The notes beneath the pieces were generated by a model. The model saw only the letters and a program-made list of their open reading frames with translations. It was not told the DNA's origin and did no database searches. Shown in pieces: positions 1-12,500 of a stretch of DNA of 64,000 nt (the stretch's first letter is position 1; the number at the start of each line of letters is the position of its first letter). The stretch is from Alnus glutinosa. Lineage: Eukaryota > Streptophyta > Magnoliopsida > Fagales > Betulaceae. The position numbers and the translations under genes were made by a program. The stretch spans positions 12,510,654 to 12,574,653 of the forward strand of contig NC_084886.1 of assembly GCF_958979055.1 (NCBI RefSeq), read 5' to 3'.

Positions 1-541
1 GAGTTTCCAATGAGAGTTGGATCAGTTTTTGCTACTGCCTCAATTCATTAGGCTACACTCCAGCATGTCAAATATACCAACAAGACAATGGATGTTGGGC
101 CTACAATAACTCCCTATAATTTTTTATCAAAATCATATGCTGGAATATAAACTCGCTATTAACGCTCATTTATCATCCATCACCTGGAAGGCATAATTTT
201 CAATGTTGCCAGTATATAACTATCTTGATATTATTTTCTGCAAAAGCAAATGCAGTAAATAATAATTTAAAACAGTCAATGTTTAAGCAGCTGGTAAATC
301 TACTTGCGAAATTTCCATTTACACCCAAACTTCAAAAGTACAGTTATATAGACATATATCCTTCTAGGCATTACGGGATCTTCCGTAAGGCCTCTTATGT
401 GTGCAAACTCCGACAAGAGAGTGAAATGAAAATTTTAATTCCTTTGTTTTTTTTTTTTTTTTGTTGATAAGTAAACTTCCATAGAAACTAGTAGAGTAAC
501 CATTAAGCCAAAGGGTAAATAACACAAGATATGGACACTAC

Positions 542-3500
542 CTCATGACCAGCACTACGAAGTGCCTGGAGTGGCTCCACACAATCCTGACCAATAACCA
601 ACAATTTCCTTCTTTTGTTTTCTCCTGAAACCCCGCTGCCACCAAGTTTTTGCCTAGCAAGTTGTTCAAACTGATGTTGGACGAGAGGTGAAACACCAGC
701 CTGAAAAAGAAAAAGAAGTACTAATTATACTTCAAAAGTATTGGAGTGAGGGGATATGACATAAATAATAAGGTGGGAACAGCATAATAGGTTATATATT
801 GAAACCAGAGCCGATACTCATACCATACAATTAGATAGATCACTAATAAAATGTAGCATATATTACAGTTCCCCCCAGCCCGGACCCCAAAAAAAAAATT
901 ATCACCCACATTCTTAAGTTGACCTCTAAACTACAACTCACCACAACTTGGACCTATAAACTACCACAATGTTTTGAGTTGCTCCCTATGTGAAAATTGG
1001 CTATTATTTGGAATGAAAAATCGTTAGCACATGCGTCTGATTACCAAATTGCCCTCACTTAAAAAAAAAAAATTAACACATCTATTCAGAGGGGCGACCA
1101 CGCGGCCACTCACCTTTTCAAAGGGGACGGCCGCCTAACATGTTTGTTCAGAGGGATGGCTGCATGGCCACCCCTCACCTATTTAGAAAAGGTAGTCGTG
1201 TGGCCACCCCAGCTGTTCACAGGGGGTGGCCCTGAGCGTGGCCATGCTGCATGGCCACATGGGGTTGACAGCGGGGTGGCCATGCAGCAACCCCCATAAT
1301 AGAGGGGGTGGCCGAAAAGGTAGTCACGCAGCCACCCCAATTGTTCAAAGGGGGTGGCCCTGCGCATGGCCACATGGGGTTGACAGAGGGGTGGCCGCGC
1401 GGCCACCACTCACCTTTAGAGGGGTAGTGCCCTCTGTTGAGGCAGGGGGTAGCTGCACAGCCACCCTTGTGTAATCTTTATGTCAGTTTTTTTTAGGGCA
1501 ATTTGGTAATTCAGGCACACGACTAAGGCACATGCTAACGTTTTCCATCCCAAATAAATGTCAATTTTGACACAAGGGGGAACTCAAAATCTTTTGTAGT
1601 TTATAGGTCCAAGTTGTTCCTCCACCACGAACCCTAGTTCTACAGCAGTATAGAAAGGGTAACCAAGTAAATAAGAAAGATTTCATAAATGGTTACCCCT
1701 GCCAAATAACGACGTGAAAATGTTCTTGGTTGCAACGGACGTGACAAAAGCATATTGAGCTCCTGCAATTTGAAAGAAAATAAAATGAGCTTATGTAAGA
1801 TTACGTTTAGTAAAATGAATTGGCCAAACTTCTAGATTGTTATAAGTTTTAACTGTGACAGGCAGTACAAGGTTAAAAGGAGAACATCCAAGGAAAGAGG
1901 AAACCTGCTGCAACTTCTTTAATTGTATGGAAGTAGTTTTCTTTTGCTTGAAATTGTTCACTATTTCCTCCTCGCTGTCATAATTATCCATTACTAATTC
2001 CACTGACTCTGCACTTCGTTCGAGCCAGCTTTTATTTGCCTTCTCCTAGAAATATGAGCACACGCACGCGCACACACAATTTACAAATGAATTAAATGTA
2101 CATAGCAAAATAAAAGGCTTTATGAGAGAAATTAAGCTCGACACCGAAACACGAGTTGTAGGCTTGTAGCCACAGATGTTAATACTTCTTTTACACAACA
2201 AAATTGAATTTTGCAGATAAATTATCATCAAACATTAAGGCTTTAGAATAATCAACGATATCCGTGATAGATTAAGAAGAAAAGGTAAATGAGGCATTAA
2301 AAAGGAAAGAATGTGTAAACTATCGTAGAAAGAAAAAAAAAATCTTATTAAAACAAATAATGAAAATGATCACAGAAACTGTAAGGCATTAAACACAGCC
2401 AGCAAACGCTATAAACACAATGACAACAAAATGTTACTATTTTAATATTTACCATGCAAGAGTAAAAATAAGTTTGGCATCAGCATAACTGATGCACAAC
2501 AATTTGACATTTGGATCGGTCCAACACATGTTGAAAGCAACGAAAGCTCAGTTTCAAGAAACCAATGTTGACCAGGGCAGAGGCCCAGCCCAACCCGACC
2601 CAAAGCTACAGTGGCATGTAAGAACTCAAAATTATATCAGTATAAGATACATAACCAGATAGGTTAAAAGTAAACACCTGGGAGTCCTTCCGCAAAATTT
2701 TGTCTATTTGACGTGCAAGAGATAATCTTTTTTGGACTTCTGGTATGTATGCATTCTCTAAAGGAAATCGCTGAAAACTTTCCTGAGTACAGGGAAAAGG
2801 CTATGCATGTAAGCCACAATTAAAAGCTATATTAAGGTAATAACAAAGAACTAACAATGATAAGTGCTATTGTTAATCTATATATTTATACAAAGTAGAA
2901 CCTACCCCCTGATTCCCCAAAGCCACAATTAGTACTTGATATTTTTTTCATTTTGTTCAGGTATAATTCAATCAGGAAAACACCAAGGCCCCGTATGTGA
3001 ATCATGCATTCGAGTGTAAAGAGGCATTAAAAGCACCATTTTCAGAAGAAATACCTTGGAAAATGATTTGCACAATGAAGCAAATTTCGATGTCTCGTTT
3101 GGTGCGATTAGTGCAATAGTGCACCCATCAGCGAAAGCTCTAGCAGTTCTTCCACTTCTATGAACATAAACCTAACAGAAGCATAATTAACAGATAGCTA
3201 AAATAAGGTGAGAATTTTAAAGAAACACATCAAAAAGCATCCTAATATTAACTTACTTCAGCTGAATGTGGCAGTTGATAGTGAACAACAGTTCGAACAC
3301 CGGCAATATCAAGGCCTCTTGCTGCAACATCAGTTGCAACAAGTATACCGTGTTCATTTCCACGAAAACGATCAATTGCCTGCATTAAACACAAGAGGGT
3401 AAAAAGGGAAGGCAATGAACAAGAAAACAGAAATTAATGTATAAACTTGACCGCATGGTGACAAAAGGAAATTGGTAAGATAATCGAGTCAAGATAAGAT

Positions 3501-6500
3501 AATCAAGCCAATTTAGCATTTGACCATGGTTTTCTCAAAATGCTGCCTTCCAAAAAGGAGAATTGAAAGAATCGAAGTTTTAAATTAATGTCTCTAAAGA
3601 GCTCAAACAATTATGATTAGACAGTTCATTTAATGAGTGGTCTCAGCCTGTTTTGCATTTGTAACCCTTAAAAACTATCTGCACTATGTTTTCTATCATT
3701 TCTTCAGAAAGAAGAATAGAAGCTAAGACCCCATCTCACCCCACCCCACTCATTTACCATCTGAGCTAAGGCGCCACAGACTAGATACAGATTTACGTTA
3801 CACACAAACAATAAAGCCTTGTAACCATGTTAACTGGCAAAAAGAATCTCTCTCAATTTGCTTGCTCTCATGTTTGGTTCTAAATAAACACAGAGAAGAG
3901 ACTATATTCTTCCAATGCAGCAGAGTCTCAGACTCCAATATCAACATTCTCAACAGTTACTAATGACTAAGAGCCCTTGTATGCAAACACTGCTTCTCGA
4001 AGCATACTCCAGCAATTCCTGACTATGGAACCATTAGTAATATCAACAATCTAAATCATGCTTTCCTTACACTTGATTCAATCAACAAGTTGTCTGACCT
4101 GATTTTGATTCATCCTATATCAGGCCAGAATACTTTAAACAGTTTTTAACTCTTCATTTGGAGTTGTTTCAACAACAGATTACAGATATAGAAATATGTT
4201 ACTAGCAGTAAACAAAAGCTATACCATCAATTAATGCCCTATTAAGTGTAAGATAGTTGTGAGACAAGCTTAAGCAAAATAATTTTTACCACCACTACAA
4301 ACTGTACTTGAATCAATTACCTTATTAATCATTTTTTTTATATGTAAACAAAAAATTATTAAAAAAGCGGAAATGCACAACCCAAGTACACATGAAGTAT
4401 ACAAGAGATACACCTAACCCAAAAAAAGATAAAAGATAAAGAAAATCATGAAAGTTAGAAATATAAAAGTAGTCAAAGGCAGTTGTCCAGTAGTAAAGAG
4501 TATTAAGGAAAAAAGTCTTTAGTTCTACTACTGTCCTTTTGCGGTCTTCAAAATTTTGATAATTTCTTTCACTCCAAAGACAACACATAAGGCAAAACGG
4601 AACCATCTTCCACATTGCTGCACTTTAAAGACTACCAAATAACCCTCTTCAACATGCGAAAAGGTTTGCTACTCGTCTAGGCATAACCCAAGCTAGCCCA
4701 ACACGACTGAATATAGTATTCCACAAGGTGTGGAATAAACCAAAATGTTCACAATAAGTAAAGCTCGCTAAGATATAGGGTGCTAATAGTGACCATAAAG
4801 TAATAAACACTCCTTCCGTGTCATAGTGATGCAAAAGTGCCACATTATACGCTATACGAGACCCTAGGAAAACCAATGCTTACATAAACAGGTAAAATAC
4901 TGGAGCAGCAGCAAAACTATCATCACATCAGCCTTCTCATGTGCATAGAAGTATGCAAATAGAGATGAATGCTGCTAATAATTCAAGGAAAAAAACCAAC
5001 CTTCAACCGAGCACGCTGCTGCATTTGAGCATGTAATGTCCAAACATTGATGCCAAGAATACGCAAAAGGGAAGAGATATGGCGCAAAGCTGCAATTGAT
5101 GTACAGAACACAATAGTGCGTCCTTGTCCATGAACACTCAAAATATAATACAAATAGGCATCTTTATCTTCTTCCCTGCATCTGCAAGCTATAAAAATTA
5201 ATACCATTCCATTGAAGAAGGCATTCCACTTAAAAGATAAGGTTTTTAACAGTTGAGTCTGAATTTCAAATAACTATAGTAGAAGTCCTGGGGCATATCT
5301 GAAGGCCACTAGTTTATGGTGGAGGTGTAGTTTAAGTACTTGACACACTACAGCCCAAAATGAAAGTCACTACACTCCATATGTAAAAAGATTCTAAACA
5401 TCTAGAACCTTTCACTAGGCTCCATATGTACACATGAATCTTCCCACCTGGAACATGAATACGTATTGATAATAGGCAAAGCATAGAAGGTGAAACTAAC
5501 AAAATAGATGTTCACTACTTTAAGATATCAACTACCTGAATTTAGGATATCAGAGATTTAAATGAAGACTTCAATTTTATGAATGGTGATAAAGCCCAAA
5601 TTATTACACCTAAGATGAATGTATTTGCCAAAGCATGAAGCGGTTTAGAGTATGCAGAGACTTGAACCGATTCAAACAGAGTATAAACTCAAATTACACT
5701 TACGGGAAATGATAATAATAACAGTAGATAAATAAACATAAATCAAACACATACTAAGTTTTGATCAGGCACACAGTAAATTTGAATGAACATTGGAACA
5801 ATCAACTTACATGCATGTATATAAAAAATCTGGCATTAGCAAAGTCAGTAGAAAAATAGAAAATTCAATGAGGTATGATAGAGGATGGTTTAATTGGTAA
5901 AGCGAATTGGCATTTTCGAAGAAAATATTTCCATATAGCAGATGAAAATTACATACTCAATAAAAGATTCCTCAAGCTTATCTGCCACAATTGATGCATT
6001 CGTCAGATCAATGATGGCAACATTAGCTCTTATTCCGGCTCGCTCAGAGAGAGTTTCTATAGAATTTAACCCATCAGTCAATGACTGCTTTGGTTTTAGA
6101 GTACCACGCTTTAGCTTCTTACGAAAATCAGCAGATAGTGCTATGGTAGCAGAAAAAACAAATGTCTGTCTTTTCTTTCTCTGGAAGCTTGAAACTGTGA
6201 CACAGCTTTGTGTATTTTGAGAATGGCCTTCAATTGAGCCATTGGTCACAGGAAGCATGTCAATTATTGACTGCAACTCACGAAAATGTCCATTTTCAAT
6301 CATTCGATCAGCCTCATCCAGCACAAAAAAGGACAAAGAATGTAACTGCAAAGCGAAAATAGTGAGTCAAACAAAATGGGTTTGATCAATTCAGTACCTC
6401 AACAAATAAAGCACCAGAAGACAGGATATGAACTATCCAACACTTTTGATAAGAATCTGCACACAAATCCAAGAATATGACTATGATAGTAAATGGAATT

Positions 6501-9500
6501 GAACTATGAAATATAAATTCTATTGTTTGGAATTACAAACTTTACTGCTTGTAAGACTACACCACTTCCTGTGGCATTAGAGACAATGATGGAGCTCAGT
6601 GGTACAAATCAAAAACAACAATGGTGGAGCACAGTGGTACTCCAATGAACATGAACAGTTTGCAGTAGTGACAGAAATGCACTTTGTTGTTTGAATATCT
6701 ATTTTGTGGCTCACATGCAACATCATGTTGGTTTAAGTCTTAGGTGGTTTTGAAGGTCAAGCCATTACGAGTAGAATTAAAATAAGTTTTAATACGAGTT
6801 TGTAATTAATGAGAAATGGTTAGTTTTGTAATCGTGGGCACATCTGTAATTTTGGCAATTGCTATGGATTAAGGGTTTTTTGGGTATCGAGTCAAGTCTA
6901 AATTTTTTTAGAAGATTCTAGGCATCTTAGTTTATTTTCTTTCGGTCCCAGTTCACCTTCTATTGGATTTTATTAGGTCTTTCGTTTAACTAGGAATCCT
7001 ACACCATGTCTGTCAACCGTTTTAAAAAATGGTTCTCTCTTCTTGAAAATGGAAAACACTTTTCAAAAATTATTATTCAAACAAGTTTTTTCAAATAGGA
7101 GCCCCACAAAAAATAGTTTTCATTTTTCATTTTCAGAAAACGGTTTTCAAAAGACAAAAAGGGTTTTGTTGATTATTTTCTTAAAACCAGGATTTATAAC
7201 TGATCTACAAATTACTATTTAAAAAAAAATACCACTATCACATATCTTTAAAATTTCGATTCCTTATAAAAGAAACATATCTATAAAAATAAAATAAATA
7301 AAATAAAAAAAGAGGAACTAGTATCACATATTTGTCTAGCGGCCACAGCGTGGCTGCCAAAACAGTCTAGTGGTGCCCATTGCATAGCCGCTGGATTTGT
7401 CTAGCAGCCACACGGAGGCTGCCAGAACTATTTGGCAGCCATTGCATGGTCACTCTATATGTCAGATTTGTCTGGCAGCGATGTGGTTGTTGCCAAACCT
7501 TCAAGCGGCCACCGGAACCATCTGGTGGCAACTACGTTGCTGCCTGATCTGTTTGGCTACCGCGTGACCGCCATAATTGTTTTTGGCCACTCAATCTGTT
7601 GAATCTATATGTGGGGGCCGCCCAAATTATGGTGATGGAAGCAGCAAATAGATGGAGATAGTTGTGTAGCAAAACTCATGACAACAATACTAAGATGTAG
7701 AAGCGTCCAAAGTACTGATCTAGAGAGTTTTTTTTTTGATAAGTAAGTACTGATCTAGAGAGTTGAGGTGATAGTGGTTCCTATGATGATGATTATTGCA
7801 GTGCCAAGGTAGCAATGGTCGGACAGATGCAGAGTTGCCATGCTCTGGAGAGATGTAAGTGATGATGGTGAAAACAAAGCGTCTAGCTCTTGTGAGAAGT
7901 GGATGGGCAGTATGTTGATGTGGCAGCACCCTTAGATGTTGCTGAGGCAAAAGTTTTACGGTAGGCCATCCTATTGCCACCAGTGATGGTGATGCTTATT
8001 TAAGAATCAAAAATCACTGGAAGTGGATTTCCCAATTATGATATGGGCAAAAGAAAGATTGTTATGTGTAGTCTTCATGCGTCTTAATTGCATTATAGCT
8101 GGAAAACTATTCCAACTACACAAATAATGCCCATTATATTCTACCAAATAGCTGCCCAACTGCATCAGATTTGACTATTTCAACCACAAATCTCCTAGTT
8201 AAATTCTGGCCTGAATCACAAGGCTCCTCTAATTCATCTAGCTTCAACCCTCCCCTCCATATCCAATTGTACATTCAGGAATAAAGTTTTTTTTTTATAA
8301 GTAAATGCAAATTTTATAAATAACACCGTAAGGCGCCCCTAGTACACACGAAGTATACGAAAAAGTAACACTTCAACACCGGCCCGCCCCAAACAACATC
8401 CACAAAACAAACCAAGCCCCTAAAGCTCTCAACCCACAAGCCTATCTTCCTGAATATGCTCCTCATCAAGGGCAGAGAGGAAAGCCAGTCTTATCCTCTT
8501 GCCCCTTGGACACCAACCCCACCGTGGAACATAACAAACACCACTCCAAAGGAGAGAAAGGCTGGACACCACCAGCAGAAGGAACCTCAAGCAACGAAGT
8601 AGAGAGGTGAGATGACCAAGAATCACCGCGATCAACCAGAAAAGGAGAGGACGAGCTCGACTTGAGAAACCCCCGCCTGAAAAAGCACACATCATCATGC
8701 TCGCCTTGACCCACAACCAACTTCGGCTTCCTCATGTCCTTACATTTGCGCTTATACTGAATCAGTGTCTTAGGCGCGGAATCTTCCAAGGATAATATTG
8801 GAGGAGCCCTAACTTCCGGCGAACCAACCTCAGGCGAAGATTGAGAAAGAGAAAACCCTGAACCAACAGAACCAGAACCCAGAACCAATCTGCTTCCTTC
8901 CTCTTCCAAAACCCAACATCAACGGTTTCCAACGCCACAGCCTCCTGAGCTGCAGGAAGGGGTATGCCCGTAAGGCCAAGAGTATATAACAACCACTCTT
9001 CAGCGGCAGCACTGACAACCACCTTTGGACCTCTCTTAGCCTTGGACTTGCGGAAGTAGAAATTCGGAGGCTTAGACGTCAACATTAGGAATAAAGATGA
9101 AGACAGATTGCTATTAACTTTCTTTTTTAATTAAAATAAAGTTCAAGGTTAAATAAACATCTAATTACCAATTGATGCTTTTCAACTAGATTTGACATTG
9201 ACGTGTTTAAAATGTATTCTTGCTCAAAGAATTCCCAAGTCCATAATTTGATTGTCTTTTAATTTGAATTGAGTGTAGTTTTTTCTAAGTTTTTTGTGAG
9301 TTAACTCTCCCTTCCCTCTCCTCTCAACTCTCATCTTCCTCTTTCTCTCGCCGCCCTAGCGGTGGCACGTGAAAGCACGTCAAGCTAGGGGTCTGCTACA
9401 TTTCGTCATCCAGGAGTTTGTCTGCTGTGCGGAGTCAGTGTTTGAGCAGCAGAGGTGTGCTTTCGAGTTGCTCTGGTTAGATCGTGAAGGGGCTTTGGCT

Positions 9501-12500
9501 AGCGAGTTTTTTGACTGGGTGGTTTTCTTCTCTGGTGATGGTACGAGTTTCTGTTGGGTTGGCCGTCTGAGCTTGGGCATGGAGAATCAATTCTTCATAG
9601 AGGTAAAATCGTTCGCCTTCTCGGTAAATACAAGTACGACAGAGCTCCAGATACAAGAAAGGAGGACAAGCTATGATGGAGCTGTCTCTTTGGGCCCGAG
9701 GTGTGTGGCTTGGCTGATAGAGATGGTGGAAGAGGTTATGAGGTTTACCAGAGTCGAGGAATACGTGAGATCTACTCGAGAGGCTTCAAATGTCGTCACC
9801 ATCAAGAGGGGAGGTAACAGGGCTAGTTGTTTTCTGGAGGTGGTGGTTCAAGGTGAGGGGGGCCGAAGAGGGTTTATCATGCTACCGGAAGATCGTGAAA
9901 GGCGAGGATGGGGTAGATTCTCCGGGGAGCTGAGAAAGGTTTTGGCTTTTTTGTAAGCCATGAAAGGTCCTCCCTTTTCTGGCCTTGGTCCTAGGGTGGA
10001 GCAGTCTTCTGAACCTACAGCGAAGAAGGGTCCTTCACAGAATCCGTTTCAACAGTTGGGTGTAGACGACGGAGAGGGAGACGGTCATGCTGAAGCCATT
10101 CCTTCAACTGTTGAGGAAGGAGGTAGGGTGGTTCAGAGCAAGAAGAAGGCACTGCTCTCTCTCCTGTGGGCGTGTAAGGGAAAATTCAAGAAGGTTTTAG
10201 GGGAATTGGACCGGACCATGGCTTCATTTTGGGCTGGCCTAGTAAGGTTTGCGCTGCAGTTTGGGCTAGGTCGCACACACAAGCCCGTTACCATTCGTTA
10301 GCCTTGTCGGACTGTTTCCAAACGGACTTGTAAGTCCAATCCCAACTTCAAGGATGGGTCTGAGCCAAAGGAGTTGTCGGAGGAGTTGTCGAAGCTTTCA
10401 AATCAGGTTTCGAGAACACCGAAGGCGTTGATGGAGGATCTACCGGAGGTGTCTCTGATGGTAGGTGTAGCTCCAATAAATCTGGAGGGTACTTCGAATG
10501 GGTCTGGTTCGTTGAGATACGATGGTGTCGATGGAGCCACCTCATCAACGGTTTTCATCTAGACAGCGCCGGAATCTCAGGATTCGGTCCTTCCTTCCAC
10601 AATGTCGGCAAGACTCAATGACTAGGGGATTCAGGCTGTAAGTATTTTCCGACGAGGCTTTCTTAATTCTCGGCAGCCGGTAGTTATGGGTAAAGCTCTA
10701 GGTACGGCTTCTCCCCCCTCTGTCCACTCGAATTGTTCTGGGTTGGTTCTAGACAATACGGATCCAAGCAAGGCCGTAGATACGGCTTCCTCCCCATCCG
10801 TAGGTGGGACTTCTAACACAGTGCATGCAGAGGCTTTGTGTACCCCCAGGAAGGTAAAGGGTAAATGGGAGATTCAAAACTTGGAGCGCTCCATCAACTA
10901 TGATACAAAGGGTGCATCCAATAGGCAGGGGAAAGGCAAATTCAAGTTATTTAGCGTTGAGGGCTTTGGGGGTTTTTTTGGGGCTTTGCTATTTCGTAGG
11001 GTTTGGGTTTGAGGGTTTGTCAAGTTTTAGGTTTGTGGGTCTTGGGTTGGAGGGTTTGGGCTTTCCACTTGTTTTGGAGCCTCTTGTGTATACTACTTGT
11101 ATATTCAGGAGCGCCTGTCGCTTTTAATAAATTATTATTCATCAAAAAAAATTAACTTGAGTGCATAACTTTATGAGGTCGAAAAACCAATTCTTTACAT
11201 GCCAATTTATTAATTGTAAGTTTTTGCAGCAGTAACTGATGTGTCCAAATAACTTACTAAAAGTTGTCATGCAAAAGCACAGGAATATGCACAAGTGCAG
11301 TGCACTGCACTATACCATTTATTCAAAGACTAGGTAAACATAATTGAATTGAACAATAAAAAAGTTAAACCAATTATCCTATGGAATACTGAAATGAACT
11401 CCCTTACATGCAATCTGCAACAAGTATCAGTAACTACCTCAACAAGATGCTTTTCTCCCCCTGATGCAAGTTCCCACAACCTCCCTGGAGTTCCAACAAT
11501 AATCTCAGGCCTCTTTTTTAGGAGTCTCTCCTGCTTATCTGTCGACATTCCACCAACAATAGGAACCACTCTAATATCTGTTCCATTGGCTACCGCCTTG
11601 AGATGATCAGTGACCTGAAATAGAAGTAAAACGGGGAGGGAGCGGGAACAGATGGAAGATTCAATTTCACTTCAAAGCTATAAACCATCTGATCTAAAAG
11701 AAGCAAAAGCACTAAAATAGACAAACATGGACTCCGAGCTACCAACATTTTTTTTTTTTGATAAGTAAAAGTAATTTAAAAAAGAAAAAAAAAAGTGCAA
11801 AAGGCGCAACCCAAGCGTACAAAAAGTATACAAGAGAAACACTTAACTAGGAAAAAAAAAAAAAGCTCAAGAAAAACATGAAAACTATAAATATTAGAGT
11901 CAAACGCATTTGTCCATAAATAGTCTTAAAGAAAAAATCCTTTAGATCCCCTATTGTCCATTCGATCATTTATTTCCCTCCAAATACACCACATAAGGCA
12001 CAACGAAACCATCTTCCGCATAATAGCATCCCGAAACCTACAACGACCTTTCCAGCAAGCGAAAAGGTCTAGTACTTGATTAGGCATAACCCAAGCCAAC
12101 CGTACAAAGGCTGAAAATGGTATTCCATAGGGCATTAGCCATCTCACAATGGAAAAAAGTGGTCCACTAATTCTCCACTTTTCTTACATATACAACACCA
12201 ATCAACCAAGACGTCGCTTTCTAAGATTATCCATAGTTAAGATCTTCCCCAAAGCAGTTGTCCAAGCAAAGAATATCACTCTCAAATAGCCTTATTTTGC
12301 CAAATACTCCTCCAAGGGAAATGAATGCTATCATGGGAAACAAGGTATCTAACTCATCTAGCCAACTATCTTAGTTTCCCCAACCCCAAGAGTGAATGCA
12401 GCAGTGACGTACATTTTATTCAAACTAATAGGAATATTACTCCTTCCCACAATGAGAGTCCTGCTTTACTTTCATGTTTGTCCGAACATGAGTTTCTGTC

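Noticed and set aside
180..260. Terminal exon of the helicase starting at an acceptor near 242 or 187
   Set aside because: Both would code only five residues before a stop, while the family has a basic tail of about 50 residues; the true last exon is more likely beyond base 1.
446..475. T run followed by GTTGATAAGTAAAC as a LINE tail scar
   Set aside because: The tail signature is there, but no target duplication could be found and the element's extent is unclear.
1179..1474. Open frames of 76-82 codons on both strands in the GC-rich block
   Set aside because: They arise from GGTGGCC/GGCCACC repeats inside a foldback element and have repetitive, non-protein-like composition.
3714..3784. tRNA-like sequence on the minus strand (TTAGCTCAGATGG)
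   Set aside because: Only an A-box-like word is present; no B box or cloverleaf follows.
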